This document shows, piece by piece, positions 26,484 to 36,418 of a stretch of 64,000 bases of DNA. The stretch covers positions 62,001-126,000 of the forward strand of contig JAUYTZ010000025.1 of assembly GCA_030694965.1 (NCBI GenBank), in the 5' to 3' direction. Position numbers and translations under genes: made by a program. Under the pieces are notes generated by a model that was not told the origin of the DNA, did no database searches, and was given only the letters and a program-made list of their open reading frames with translations. How positions within the stretch are numbered: the stretch's first letter is position 1; every line of letters begins with the position of its first letter. This stretch comes from Candidatus Paracaedibacteraceae bacterium (GTDB taxonomy: Bacteria > Pseudomonadota > Alphaproteobacteria > Paracaedibacterales > CAIOTO01).

Positions 26484-26502
26484 TTTGTTTAAAACGTTAT
26501 AT

Positions 26503-27783
26503 TTAGCCAGCAGACGCTACAGCTTTTTCTTCTTTAACAGTATCAGGTTTTATACGAACAAACTCTGGTAACGCCTGATTTTCAACAACATCTTTACCTA
26601 CAATTACTTCTTCAATATCTTCCATAGATGGCAATTCATACATCGTATCAAGCAAAATATTTTCCATAATTGAACGCAGGCCACGTGCCCCTGTTTTACG
26701 CAGAATAGCTTTCGCGGCAATTGCTTTTAGGGCATCATCCGTAAAGTTCAACTTAATATCTTCCATTTCAAAAAGACGTTTAAATTGCTTAATTAATGCA
26801 TTTTTTGGTTTTGTTAAGATATCAACAAGCGCTTCTTCTGAAAGATCTGTTAGTGTTGCAAGTACAGGCAAACGACCAATAAACTCAGGAATCAAACCAA
26901 AACGTAATAGATCCTCTGGTTCGACATCTTTAAGCAGATCGCCTGTCTTACGTTCATCCGCAAGACGTACATCTGCTCCAAAACCAATTGAACTTCCACG
27001 GCCACGCGCAGCGATAATTTTATCTAAACCGGCAAAGGCCCCGCCGCAAATAAACATAATGTTTGTTGTATCAACTTGCAAAAACTCTTGTTGCGGGTGC
27101 TTTCTTCCACCTTGCGGGGGAACAGAAGCAATTGTACCTTCCATGATTTTCAAAAGTGCCTGCTGCACACCTTCGCCAGATACGTCACGTGTAATAGATG
27201 GGTTATCCGATTTACGCGAAATTTTATCAACCTCATCAATATAAACAATACCGCGCTGTGCTTTTTCAACGTTGTAATCCGCTGCTTGCAGCAACTTTAA
27301 AATGATGTTTTCAACGTCTTCACCTACATAGCCGGCTTCAGTTAATGTCGTTGCGTCTGCCATTGTAAATGGAACGTCTATAATACGCGCAAGCGTCTGT
27401 GCCAGAAGCGTTTTACCACTTCCAGTTGGGCCAATTAATAAAATGTTAGATTTGGAAATTTCAATATCATCTGAACCACCAGAATGATTTAAACGCTTAT
27501 AATGGTTATGCACAGCGACAGACAAAACACGTTTTGCGCGTTCTTGTTCGATGACATAATCATTTAAGACATTACATATTTCTTGTGGTGTGGGGATACC
27601 TTCACGCTGTGTAAAGCGTACCGACTGATTTTCTTCTTGAATAATGTCCGTGCATAATTCGACACATTCATCGCATATAAATACAGTTGGGCCCGCAATA
27701 AGTTTGCGAACTTCATGTTGACTTTTTCCACAAAAAGAACAATAAAGTGTATTTTTTGAATCGCCACCTGTAGATTTTGACAT
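26503..27783 (-). CDS. clpX: ClpX, ATP-dependent unfoldase of ClpXP
   Basis: I use ATG 27783 ([10 protein letters not shown]), which gives 426 residues; the frame is open upstream to 27828. The N-terminal zinc-binding domain has four Cys ([17 protein letters not shown]). The AAA+ core has Walker [16 protein letters not shown], Walker [12 protein letters not shown], the [11 protein letters not shown] loop (IGF contact to ClpP) and a sensor 2 with [10 protein letters not shown]. It recognises tagged substrates and feeds ClpP, 133 bases upstream. Confidence 0.97.
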   Translation of the reverse strand: MSKSTGGDSKNTLYCSFCGKSQHEVRKLIAGPTVFICDECVELCTDIIQEENQSVRFTQREGIPTPQEICNVLNDYVIEQERAKRVLSVAVHNHYKRLNHSGGSDDIEISKSNILLIGPTGSGKTLLAQTLARIIDVPFTMADATTLTEAGYVGEDVENIILKLLQAADYNVEKAQRGIVYIDEVDKISRKSDNPSITRDVSGEGVQQALLKIMEGTIASVPPQGGRKHPQQEFLQVDTTNIMFICGGAFAGLDKIIAARGRGSSIGFGADVRLADERKTGDLLKDVEPEDLLRFGLIPEFIGRLPVLATLTDLSEEALVDILTKPKNALIKQFKRLFEMEDIKLNFTDDALKAIAAKAILRKTGARGLRSIMENILLDTMYELPSMEDIEEVIVGKDVVENQALPEFVRIKPDTVKEEKAVASAG

Positions 27784-27916
27784 AACAGTTTTTCTTTCGT
27801 ATAGTGCGCCCAAATGCGCTTTCCCCAATAATCTTATTTTTAGTATGAGCCTGTAATTATCAACAAATAATTAACAAAAAAAGGAAAAACGCAGATGGAT
27901 TGGTCTTTTTTTATTT

Positions 27917-28531
27917 TTATACTTTCAAAGCATCCGGTCTTTTTGTTATCACATGATCAATCAAACCAAAGGCTAAAGCTTCTTCTGAAGACATGAAACT
28001 ATCACGCTCCATTGTGTCTTCAATCACATTAAGTGGCTGACCCGTTGCTTCAACATACATTTGATTTAAGCGCGCACGCGTTTTTAAAATTTCACGCGCT
28101 TGAATTTCAATATCTGTTGCTTGGCCTTGGGCGCCGCCAGAAGGTTGGTGCAACATCACACGTGCGTTTGAAAGCGCATAACGCTTACCTTTAGTGCCCG
28201 CTGTTAACAACAATGAACCCATTGAACATGCTTGGCCCAAGCATATCGTTGACACAGGACAGCGTATATAACGCATTGTATCATAAATCGCCATACCAGC
28301 AGTAACAACACCACCAGGTGAATTAATGTACATGACAATTTCTTTTTCTGGATTTTCTGCTTCTAAGAAAAGAAGCTGCGCACAAATAAGTGCTGACATT
28401 TCATCGTAGACTTGACCCGTCATAAAAATAATGCGTTCTTTTAAAAGACGCGAATAAATATCATAGGCGCGCTCTCCACGGCCGGATTGCTCAACAACCA
28501 TTGGAACGAGCGTAGACATGAGTGTATTCAT
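27917..28531 (-). CDS. clpP: ClpP, protease subunit
   Basis: 204 residues. Catalytic Ser is in [11 protein letters not shown], His in [11 protein letters not shown], Asp in the [12 protein letters not shown] region. The N-terminal sequence ([34 protein letters not shown]) is typical; ATG 28519 is an alternative start. tig, normally immediately upstream of clpP, is 5.4 kb away because two surface-protein genes sit between them. Confidence 0.97.
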   Translation of the reverse strand: MNTLMSTLVPMVVEQSGRGERAYDIYSRLLKERIIFMTGQVYDEMSALICAQLLFLEAENPEKEIVMYINSPGGVVTAGMAIYDTMRYIRCPVSTICLGQACSMGSLLLTAGTKGKRYALSNARVMLHQPSGGAQGQATDIEIQAREILKTRARLNQMYVEATGQPLNVIEDTMERDSFMSSEEALAFGLIDHVITKRPDALKV

Positions 28532-28701
28532 AAAAATCTCAACTTAAGCTATAATAAAACTATTCCTATTTTGCCTTATTTTTTGCTAGATCGAAAGCTT
28601 TCTCTTCATATTATGTAAAAAATTTAATTAATTATATATGTTCATGTCAGAAACAAGCCTGAAATAGGATACATCTGCATAATGCAGCTCACAGCTTTGC
28701 T

Positions 28702-31700
28702 TTAAAATCTGTGTTCCACCTTAAACATCGCCGTGTGGCTTTTAACATTTTTATACGACACACCCGAATACGACAAAATGAATTTCAAACCTGTTTCACG
28801 ATCAAGGCATGAACCGCTCAATTGCAAGTAGTGCTTATTTTGACGTGGCCCTGGAGGGGCTGTGAAAGTCGTTGGCGAGTATGACTGCGTCGTTGTTTTT
28901 GCAACAGAACCTGAGCTTGACACTTGATACCCATACTCATAAACAGCCGTTGCACGAAGAATGAATCGCTTAGTGTTTTGAATTTTACGAAAACCTATAC
29001 CATTGTAAAATTCGACTGATTTATGTGAACGAGCCGATTGAATAAGACCATTCGCTCCGGCATTACGTTCAGTATACGCACCATATTTTGTTCGAATGTA
29101 TGTTAAGCCAGTACTTAGACGACAGCTCATGCTTTCCTTAATAATATCAAACAGGTAATTCAATTGGCCATTACCAACATCGGTGGTAATTTTGTAAGCG
29201 CTTAAGGCAAAAAATGGTGTATTTTTTGTACTATCAAGATCATAACGCTGCGCATCAACAGAGGTAAAGGTACGACTGGCTAGTATTTCATGCCCGAAAT
29301 TTCCTTTGTCTTTATAGGTAGTATACTTGTAGCTGTTAAATCCACCGAGTATTATACCTGTTGTCTTTGAAAACGTATTTGGTGTGCCAAGAGCATGTGA
29401 ACGTGACCCCATGAGACCGCCCAGTATGCCCAGCGACCAAGTATTCTTCTTATCACGCCGCTCAATCCCTAAAAGAGAGCCACCAGACCAACCTTGGCTG
29501 CCAACATCACTATTTGTTTGCTTAACACGTGTACGATTCACATACGGAGTGACCCACAAGCGCGTTTCATTAACTTTATAACTTTGAGGGCCACTTTTAG
29601 AAAGGGCAGTAAGTAAGGCTTCGGTTATCCCTCTTTTTCCAGACACAGGTTTTGCTACGCTATTTGAAAACCTTTTAAAGTGAAATGAATCAGCGGTTGC
29701 TAATGCAGAAGGATCATTAGTCGATGATGAAGTACCGAATACAATACTGGTGAGCTCATCTTGTTCTGCAACGGGTGCTGCATTGCTAGCTTTGACAGGA
29801 ACAACATCAGCAATGAGGGGGGAAATGGGAGCAAGCGTTCCTGAGTAAATTACAGCATCATTAACGTCCTCTTTTTTTTGAGCAGCAGAAGAAGTTCTCA
29901 CCTCACGCGCTAGTGTTGCTCTTAACACCAAGTAGTTTGTGGTAATACCACTTATTGTTTTTTGAAGCGTTCCCATTGTAAAGGTGATTGGATCAACACC
30001 TGAAGGATTTGGATTAACCCAGTTTATGGTTACTGGCCCTGTTACCGAAAGTGCGCCGCCTGCTTGTAGCACATTATAATCAATAACCCCTTCAAACCTG
30101 TTATTGGCATCCATTAAAATATTAAAAGTTGGCGCATTTAAGCTACTATCACCAGAAACAACAATCGTGTTTGATTCACCCATACTGTTTATATAGACAT
30201 CATAAATTGCGTTATCATTTTGCCATGAATGAGCGTAAAGGTTGGATAGGGAAGATTCTCCAGCTATTACACGTGCTCCTGAACTTAAGGTAACATCGCC
30301 AACCTTACCTGTTCCAGAAAAAGTTGCTCCGTCACTGACATTAATAGCGGCATTTTCGAAATTAGCATCAACGGCTACTGTCCCCCCTGTTATCTTAAGT
30401 TGATTGCTATAGTTTGTGCTATTACCTGTAAGTTTTGTTGTGCCTGTTCCATCAAATGTTAAGTCATACCTACCTGTGATGGGGCCTGCAAAACCCCCTA
30501 TTGAATTTGATCTAAATGTTGCTGCTGCATTCACCGATATTGGGTTTGATAAGGTAACATTACCCAGCACAATGGTTGGTGATGCACCCTCAAGAGAGAT
30601 ATTTCCTGTGCCAAGGTTTGATCCATCTGCTATTTGTGCCGTTGATGATGATAATTGAATGGGGCCTGATAAGTTTGCATTCGGTTTATTAAAGATAGCG
30701 ATGCCGCCGCCATCAATAGATATAGCACCTTGACCTGATAAAGAGCCACTTACAACAACAGGAGCATCAATCCCCAATGGTTTCAATGCAATTATTGTCC
30801 CCGCATCCGTTGTAACCGTGTTATTTAAGGTTGCTCCACTCGTAATATTTAACGTTGTGTTGGCTAACTCTAAGCCACCAGAACCTAAGCTTGATGATAC
30901 ATTAACAATTGAGCCGCTGACGGCAATATCTCCTAATAATGCATTGTTATCACCCGAAAAGTTTATTGTTCCACCACCTCCTAAATTAAGCCTTGTGCCA
31001 ATTGGACTCATAATCGGTCCTGTCAGAACTGTTGCCGCACCTACACTTGTGCTAAGTGTGGATGTGCCAGCAATAGAAACAATGGCTGACACTGTTTGTG
31101 AACCACTTGTATTCGAAACCGTTGCACCATCAGAAACGGCTACCTCACCGGTTGCATCTGTCAATGAACTGGCAGCTACTCCACTTGACGTTACGATTGT
31201 AGAGGCCCCGCTAATTTTTACACTCATCCCAAAATCATCGATTGTTGTAACTAACGAAACGGGTATATTTGAGCCATTGATAACATTAGGAAATGTCCCT
31301 GTAGAAGAACCCCAGGTCATAATACGGAAAGTGGTACCTGCAGAGGGATAATTCCCGACAGGATTAATTACAAGCGTTCCATCACACATAGCAATATCGC
31401 TCACTGCTAAGCGATCACATGCGCTTGGTGTTGAAAAAAGCTTTAAAAAGGCATCAGCTGCTTGGCTGTAGCTACCTGTAATAGTTAATATCGTGCCAGG
31501 TTTAAGCGGAGGTCCTGTATCGTTAGGTATTGCGCGGTTATTACTGGGAGAGAGATTACCGGCATTGATGACCGTTCCAACCACCGTTCCTGAACCCATA
31601 AGTGTGCCAGTAGGCGCAACCGTAAATGCTTTGTTCGCTGAACCGACGCGTCCGGTTACAAGCATATTCCCCCCAAGTCCTGAGCCTAATGCACCACCTA

Positions 31701-32058
31701 TTGTTGTCACGCCTGTATGGGTACTTATACCAGTTACACCAAAAATACCGGCACCTGTTATCGAAATAGGAAATCCACCTTGACCAAAAGCATCTTGCAA
31801 CAGTGGAGTCGTAACAACCGCTGCAGACGATACATTGATCGTGACACTTTCATTGCTTAGTGCCTTTGTGGATAAAAATCCAAACATTAACAGACCAAAT
31901 AGCAAGCTCACATATATAGAGGTTGGTTGAATAATTTTTCTATGCACTGCTTGCGAAAACAGAGCCAATCGCAATTTTTTAAGGCAGCTAGTGTCGAGCC
32001 ACGTCTTACAATTTATTGATGCGCACAGAAACATGGATTGATTAACACTAATTAACAC
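28702..32058 (-). CDS. Type V autotransporter (passenger plus beta-domain)
   Basis: 1118 residues. An extended N-terminal region precedes the signal peptide (IYVSLLFGLLMFGFLSTKALS, about residues 47-67). The passenger (about 70-780) has many strand/Gly-Ser-Thr repeats typical of a beta-helix, such as LTFDGTGTTKLTGNSTNYS near 535, which matches the autotransporter-associated beta-strand repeat. The C-terminal 270 residues form the translocator (ETRLWVTPYVNR, NTWSLGILGGLMGSRSH, EFYNGIGFRKIQ) and end in a terminal Phe (FKVEHRF), the BAM recognition signature. The beta-barrel would insert in the outer membrane and expose the passenger. Confidence 0.88.
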   Translation of the reverse strand: MLISVNQSMFLCASINCKTWLDTSCLKKLRLALFSQAVHRKIIQPTSIYVSLLFGLLMFGFLSTKALSNESVTINVSSAAVVTTPLLQDAFGQGGFPISITGAGIFGVTGISTHTGVTTIGGALGSGLGGNMLVTGRVGSANKAFTVAPTGTLMGSGTVVGTVINAGNLSPSNNRAIPNDTGPPLKPGTILTITGSYSQAADAFLKLFSTPSACDRLAVSDIAMCDGTLVINPVGNYPSAGTTFRIMTWGSSTGTFPNVINGSNIPVSLVTTIDDFGMSVKISGASTIVTSSGVAASSLTDATGEVAVSDGATVSNTSGSQTVSAIVSIAGTSTLSTSVGAATVLTGPIMSPIGTRLNLGGGGTINFSGDNNALLGDIAVSGSIVNVSSSLGSGGLELANTTLNITSGATLNNTVTTDAGTIIALKPLGIDAPVVVSGSLSGQGAISIDGGGIAIFNKPNANLSGPIQLSSSTAQIADGSNLGTGNISLEGASPTIVLGNVTLSNPISVNAAATFRSNSIGGFAGPITGRYDLTFDGTGTTKLTGNSTNYSNQLKITGGTVAVDANFENAAINVSDGATFSGTGKVGDVTLSSGARVIAGESSLSNLYAHSWQNDNAIYDVYINSMGESNTIVVSGDSSLNAPTFNILMDANNRFEGVIDYNVLQAGGALSVTGPVTINWVNPNPSGVDPITFTMGTLQKTISGITTNYLVLRATLAREVRTSSAAQKKEDVNDAVIYSGTLAPISPLIADVVPVKASNAAPVAEQDELTSIVFGTSSSTNDPSALATADSFHFKRFSNSVAKPVSGKRGITEALLTALSKSGPQSYKVNETRLWVTPYVNRTRVKQTNSDVGSQGWSGGSLLGIERRDKKNTWSLGILGGLMGSRSHALGTPNTFSKTTGIILGGFNSYKYTTYKDKGNFGHEILASRTFTSVDAQRYDLDSTKNTPFFALSAYKITTDVGNGQLNYLFDIIKESMSCRLSTGLTYIRTKYGAYTERNAGANGLIQSARSHKSVEFYNGIGFRKIQNTKRFILRATAVYEYGYQVSSSGSVAKTTTQSYSPTTFTAPPGPRQNKHYLQLSGSCLDRETGLKFILSYSGVSYKNVKSHTAMFKVEHRF

Positions 32059-32615
32059 ATCTTAAGAATAAGAAAATAAGAATTAATTTTTTGTTAATTT
32101 TTATATAAATAATAAAGCTATCAGTCTTCACCGTGGCGTTTTTATTTAATCTGTTATACTTTTACAACATACAATACTTTGCCGATCAGATTCAAAATAT
32201 GAATTTTTAAGTCAGCAGACTTCATACTGCTACTCACATTTTTATTTAACAGGCTGCTTCCTGTTTTCCTGCCATCACCAGGCTTTTTTTCCTGTCATCA
32301 CCAGGCTATTCTTTCTGTCATCACCGGGCTTGACCCGGTGATCTTTGTCAACTCAGGGGCAAATATTCTATTTTTTTTAAAGCAATAATCCCTTATATTC
32401 TTTTCAATGTTCGTACAGTAAGTTGGTCAAACTCAAGCATCGCAAAAAATGAGAATTGGTGTGATTTCACTGATCCGCTCATACTATGGATCTTTAGTGG
32501 GTCATGCGAATTTATTAAAAAAAGCATTATCCACCTAACGACCACATAGTGCACATCAAAAAAAAATAAGCACATCCGAAAATGCACTTATTTTGGTAAT
32601 TTATTATTACACGTA
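32059..32615. other. Intergenic region with a MITE-like fragment
   Basis: 557 bp between two minus-strand surface-protein genes. It holds the repeat fragment at 32223-32347 and an otherwise AT-rich remainder. No open frame is convincing. Confidence 0.5.
32223..32347. repeat. MITE-like element, rearranged copy 3
   Basis: Starts with a CATACTGC...CTCACATTTTTATTTAACAGGCTG end related to the inverted end of copy 1. It then carries three tandem C-TGTCATCACC(A/G)GGCT units, the last a palindrome (CACCGGGCTTGACCCGGTG) followed by ATCTTT. The far end is missing. Confidence 0.5.
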
Positions 32616-33539
32616 TTAAGCAAATATGAGCGGTGGTAAAGTTTGAGAAACGCCTACTGAGAGCTTTGAACCAGAAGTAAGTGCAATACTGCCAACAGTT
32701 GGTGATGTTCCAGTGCCGCCGAGCGCTGTGGCCGCAGCAAGAGAAAGGGCTGAGTTAGGCTTAACTGTTATAGAACTACCAGTTGAAGCTGTGTTTGCAC
32801 CACCTAAAATTACAGGTTTTGCTGTTGATCCCCCTGCAATATTAAGATTGTTACTGCCTAAAGCTAAGGCACTTGAGACTGTGAAACCGCCAGTTGCTCC
32901 CGATGCATCAAGTGTACTATTTGTTGCGCCTAATACAATAGAAGTCCCAATATTAATAGCGCTGCCTTGTGGTGCTGCTGCCCCACCATTTAACGTGAAA
33001 ATAGGCGCTGCGCCTCCGGTGGCTGGGTTAGCCACTACAGCTGTAATGACCGTATCATTAAGTGTTGCGCTATCAGCAACAAGAGAAGCATAATTTGTTC
33101 CAAAATTAGTAAAGTTATCAACGTACCCGGAATGCGCACTGTCAACAAATTCAAAACTACTAAAATTAGCTGCTGTGACTAAATAATTGCTGCCAGCGGT
33201 AACTAAATAAGATGCTTGAGTAGGTACGGCAGCAGGAATACTTGAAGCAGAAAACTGAAATTCGACGCCTGTGTCTACCCTTATACTTGTACTCATAGTG
33301 GCATTATTTTGGGCTGTAGAAACGGTAGCTGTGCCGACTCCAGATCGCGTTAACGCTAAGCTAAAACCAACATGGTCTGTAATAGCTCCTAATTCAGTTA
33401 ATTCACCGCCCTCTGTCTCAAGAATAGCCGTAGCCGTATATCCTATAGATGTAAATGCGCAATAAGAAATGACTGCACAAGGCCCAAGCAATTTCATTGA
33501 AAAAAGTGGTTTTTTTAGTAACATCTTTGATTTAGTCAT
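32616..33539 (-). CDS. Exported beta-helix-like protein without translocator (orphan passenger)
   Basis: 307 residues from ATG 33539 (an upstream ATG at 33581 is in frame). The signal region is KLLGPCAVISYCAFTSIGYTATA. The body is low-complexity, rich in Gly, Ser, Thr, Ala and Val with strand repeats (SAINIGTSIVLGATNSTLDA, ALALGSNNLNIAGGST, TAKPVILGGANTASTGSSI), like an autotransporter passenger. There is no beta-barrel and no final aromatic translocator signature; it stops at SQTLPPLIFA. It could be a truncated autotransporter, or a protein exported by another route. Confidence 0.65.
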   Translation of the reverse strand: MTKSKMLLKKPLFSMKLLGPCAVISYCAFTSIGYTATAILETEGGELTELGAITDHVGFSLALTRSGVGTATVSTAQNNATMSTSIRVDTGVEFQFSASSIPAAVPTQASYLVTAGSNYLVTAANFSSFEFVDSAHSGYVDNFTNFGTNYASLVADSATLNDTVITAVVANPATGGAAPIFTLNGGAAAPQGSAINIGTSIVLGATNSTLDASGATGGFTVSSALALGSNNLNIAGGSTAKPVILGGANTASTGSSITVKPNSALSLAAATALGGTGTSPTVGSIALTSGSKLSVGVSQTLPPLIFA

Positions 33540-33581
33540 GATTAAGACCCCATATTTAGAAAATAATACTTTGTGTATCAA

Positions 33582-33875
33582 TATTAAATTACAATGAAAT
33601 TAATTAAATAATAGTTAATATAAAAAATTAAAATTAAATAATTTAAAATAAATAATAATACATTTAAATATGAATAATAATATCCTCATTCACCCGCTGC
33701 CATTAAGCTAAAACTGTGCCATCATAGGGCGTATTAGGCATGCCAAATTCTCAGCAGCGCGGCCATAACGTCCATGGGGTCCTTGTAAACAAAAAGTATA
33801 AAAAACCAAAAGGGAATAGAAAACAAAGAAAAAGCAAGCATTTAACGCCATAGTCATTTTATAGGGAAATAGTTA
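33582..33875. other. Intergenic region, AT-rich
   Basis: 294 bp upstream of the orphan passenger gene and downstream of tig. It must contain the passenger promoter. I see no repeat or RNA gene. Confidence 0.4.
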
Positions 33876-33924
33876 TAAAAAAAGGCTTTAAAAACACCAG
33901 TAATAACCAGCATCATTAAAGCCT
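33876..33924 (-). terminator. Intrinsic terminator downstream of tig
   Basis: On the minus strand: AGGCTTTAA, 24-base loop, TTAAAGCCT, then a run of Ts. It lies 27 bases after the tig stop and separates tig from the surface-protein genes. Confidence 0.75.
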
Positions 33925-33950
33925 AATCTCATTTTAATAGCTATTTAAAA

Positions 33951-35408
33951 CTACTCTGCGCTTTTTTTAGCCTTCTTTGGCTTAGCTGTTTCTGCAGAAT
34001 TATCTTCGTTAGCTGCTTTTTCTTTCTTTGACGCTGCTTTTGGTGCGTCATTTTCTTCTTCAAAACCTGGCAAAATACCGGTGAAACGCTTACGCAACTC
34101 AGTAGCTGACAATGTTGTTTCTTTTGCATTTATTTTTTCGATAATAGAGGCTAAAACCTTATCTTCAAGAACAGGTGCAATCAACATATCAACAGCTTGT
34201 GGGTTATTACGGTAGTAATCGACCACTTGACGTTCTTGACCTTGGTATTTTAGGGCTTCTTGGATAATGGCATTTTGAATCTCTTTATCATCAAGACGAA
34301 TATTTTCACTACGTGAAATTTCAGCAATAACCAGCCCCAGACGAACACGGCGTTCAGCAATAATTTGATATTCTGCTGTTAATTCAGCATCTGATTTATC
34401 ATCTTCTGCTTCCAATAATCCTTGCTTGCGTGCTTCATCCATTTCAGACTTTAGGCGTGCCCAAATAGAATCAAACTCAGACTTCACAAGTGATGGAGGC
34501 AAATCAAAATCATATTGCTCAGACAATACATCAAGCAGGATACGTTTATGATACAAATGAATATTTGTGTTTATTTGATTTTGCAGCTCTTGACGCACTT
34601 GCGCTTTTAACGCTTCCGCTGATTCAAAACCACATTCTTTTGCAAATTCTTCACCAAAAGGAAGCTTGATTAAATTGTCATGTGAAACAATAATTACGTT
34701 AAATGTCGCTGTTTTTCCTGCAAGTGCTTTATGTTGATAATCGGCAGGAAATGCATGTTCAACAACAAAGGAATCACCCACTTTTTTTGTCAATAGCTCT
34801 GTTTCAATAAAATCAAATAAGAAATTCTTTGTTCCGATGCGAACAGTTGCATCTTTAACAGTGAACAACTTAACGACATTCTTACCAACGCGTGTTTCAA
34901 GACTGATAATTACACGATCATCGTGCATGGGCTTGGCATTTTCAGGCGCAGGGCGGAAAAATGTTTTGATCTCAGCTTGTTGCTTTATGAAAGCATCAAC
35001 TTCTTTATCTTCAACAACTGAAACTATCTTTTCCATCTTAATTTTTGAATAATCAGGAGCCGTAACTTCAGGCAATGTTTCGATATGAAGCTTAAATGAA
35101 AAATTTTGACCATGTGTGTATGGATCAAGCGTATAGGTTGGTTGCATTGCAGGCTTAATTTTATTTTCTTTTAAAACGTTACGACTTGCATCTTGTATAA
35201 AGTGATTTAAAGCGTCTTGAATGATTGAGCCTTCATAGCGCTGACGAACAACAGTCATAGGAACCTTGCCAGGACGGAAACCAGGCATAGAAACGGTCTT
35301 TGATTTTTCTGCCAATGACTCTGTTACGCGACGAACAATTTCATCACTTTCAATTGTAATATGAAATTCCTGTTTCAATTTTTCGGAAACATTTTGCTTA
35401 ACATTCAT
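33951..35408 (-). CDS. tig: Trigger factor chaperone
   Basis: 485 residues from ATG 35408 (MNVKQNVSEKLKQEFHI); the frame upstream runs through the tRNA-Leu gene and is not coding. The N-terminal ribosome-binding signature is MPGFRPGKVPMTVVRQRYEG. The PPIase domain is around residues 155-250 (DRVIISLETRVG, VVEHAFPADYQHKALAGKTATF), followed by the helical C-terminal domain. The tail is Lys/Glu/Ala-rich. It binds nascent chains at the ribosome exit. A tRNA-Leu gene is 28 bases upstream. Confidence 0.95.
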   Translation of the reverse strand: MNVKQNVSEKLKQEFHITIESDEIVRRVTESLAEKSKTVSMPGFRPGKVPMTVVRQRYEGSIIQDALNHFIQDASRNVLKENKIKPAMQPTYTLDPYTHGQNFSFKLHIETLPEVTAPDYSKIKMEKIVSVVEDKEVDAFIKQQAEIKTFFRPAPENAKPMHDDRVIISLETRVGKNVVKLFTVKDATVRIGTKNFLFDFIETELLTKKVGDSFVVEHAFPADYQHKALAGKTATFNVIIVSHDNLIKLPFGEEFAKECGFESAEALKAQVRQELQNQINTNIHLYHKRILLDVLSEQYDFDLPPSLVKSEFDSIWARLKSEMDEARKQGLLEAEDDKSDAELTAEYQIIAERRVRLGLVIAEISRSENIRLDDKEIQNAIIQEALKYQGQERQVVDYYRNNPQAVDMLIAPVLEDKVLASIIEKINAKETTLSATELRKRFTGILPGFEEENDAPKAASKKEKAANEDNSAETAKPKKAKKSAE

Positions 35409-35435
35409 AAGTGCTCGAACCTTAAATTGAACTTT

Positions 35436-35520
35436 TGGTGCGGATGAAGGGACTCGAACCCCCACAACTCTCGTTACCAGAACCTAAATCTGGCGTGTCT
35501 ACCAGTTTCACCACATCCGC
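35436..35520 (-). tRNA. tRNA-Leu (TAG anticodon)
   Basis: 85 nt on the minus strand with encoded CCA. The acceptor GCGGATG pairs with CATCCGC. The anticodon loop is ATTTAGG (anticodon TAG). A long variable arm is present (class II), and the T-arm has GTTCGAGTC. Confidence 0.95.
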
Positions 35521-35689
35521 ATATCTACTAGAGTATATTATTAATACCAAAGGTTTAACAAAGAAGCAATGAAAACCCACCACAAAAATGAATTTTATTA
35601 AAAACAGAAAAACTGTTGACATAAAAATGAATCTTGACTTAATCTGAATTTAAGCTTGGCATAATTATAGCTAAGTCTTGTTTTTAACC

Positions 35690-35698
35690 TTATCCACA
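35690..35698 (+). promoter_or_regulatory. DnaA-box-like 9-mer
   Basis: TTATCCACA, a perfect match to the consensus DnaA box, upstream of the small secreted-peptide gene. It is isolated here and could be chance or a regulatory site. Confidence 0.3.
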
Positions 35699-35713
35699 TG
35701 GAGTTTTCTAAAA

Positions 35714-35884
35714 ATGACTAAAGTTCTTTTCACATTATTCGTAGTTGCATCAATTTCATCAGTTTTCGCTGCTACTACTGAAGTTGCTGCTCCTGCTGCT
35801 GAAACTACTGTTGCTCCAGCTGCTGAAGCTACTGATGCTGCTGCTCCAGCTGCTGAAGGTGAAGCTGCTCCTAAAGCTGCGTAA
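35714..35884 (+). CDS. Small exported Ala/Pro/Glu-rich peptide
   Basis: 56 residues from ATG 35714: signal peptide MTKVLFTLFVVASISSVFAA, then a 36-residue mature part built of Ala, Pro, Glu and Thr (TEVAAPAAETTVAPAAEATDAAAPAAEG). A GGAG lies 14 bases before the ATG, and a strong terminator follows the gene, so it is a single-gene unit and may be well expressed. Its mature part recalls the Ala-Pro-Lys tail of the 7199-9565 protein but is acidic. Function unknown. Confidence 0.7.
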   Translation: MTKVLFTLFVVASISSVFAATTEVAAPAAETTVAPAAEATDAAAPAAEGEAAPKAA

Positions 35885-35929
35885 TAGTTTTGAAGTCGTG
35901 CAAACGATTGAAGTCTATAAAGTAAAGAG

Positions 35930-35952
35930 GCTCCTTTTTAAGGAGCTTTTTT
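35930..35952 (+). terminator. Intrinsic terminator
   Basis: GCTCCTT, short loop, AAGGAGC, then six Ts; 46 bases after the small peptide gene. Confidence 0.85.
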
Positions 35953-36127
35953 CATATTAATACCCATCAATTATTTTAACATTCAAAAATAATCTTTTTC
36001 AAATTCCATATGCACATAAAAAGATCAACGGTTATTTATACCAAAAAGCCTGGCATAGGGTGTTTAATATCATTTCTTTATGTTATAATCCTGTAGTTAA
36101 TTCTTAGTTTAATAAATAGGTCGTATA

Positions 36128-36355
36128 ATGCGCCAAAAATTATTAAAATTAAAAAAACTATTGGATAAAAAAAATTTAGTTTTAATGGCTGTCGCAGCCT
36201 TTATTCTTTTTATTATGCTTATCCCATTAACTTTTATATTAAAGCTATTCCTAACTGTTGTATCAATAGGGCTTGCTCTTAAAATATGGGCAAAGCGTCA
36301 TCATTTTTTCTCGTCAAAAAAACATTCAAAAAAAAGAAAATCCTCAAATAAGTAG
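36128..36355 (+). CDS. Small basic membrane protein, unrecognised
   Basis: 75 residues: a Lys/Leu-rich N-terminus (RQKLLKLKKLLDKKN), one long or two short hydrophobic segments (VLMAVAAFILFIMLIPLTFILKL, FLTVVSIGLALKIW) and a strongly basic tail (KRHHFFSSKKHSKKRKSSNK). The in-out charge bias suggests a cytoplasmic tail. No family recognised. It ends just before an inverted repeat shared with the convergent ccmF. Confidence 0.6.
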   Translation: MRQKLLKLKKLLDKKNLVLMAVAAFILFIMLIPLTFILKLFLTVVSIGLALKIWAKRHHFFSSKKHSKKRKSSNK

Positions 36356-36356
36356 A

Positions 36357-36417
36357 TTCTGTCCCTTATGCTTAATCCGCATCAAAATTACGATGAGAGT
36401 GAGCTTTAGGGACAGAA
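36357..36417. repeat. Inverted repeat between convergent genes
   Basis: Ten-base perfect arms TTCTGTCCCT (36357-36366) and AGGGACAGAA (36408-36417) around a 41-base spacer. It starts just after the small membrane-protein stop and ends two bases before the ccmF stop. Possibly a terminator, possibly a small mobile remnant. Confidence 0.5.
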
Positions 36418-36418
36418 C

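Noticed and set aside
30818..31351. 177-codon frame opposite the autotransporter
   Set aside because: Mirror of the Gly/Thr/Val-rich passenger; no ribosome site, and the minus strand is clearly coding through the region.
35422..35622. 66-codon frame across tRNA-Leu, and the N-terminal extension of tig to 35465
   Set aside because: Both translate the tRNA-Leu gene; the true tig start is ATG 35408.
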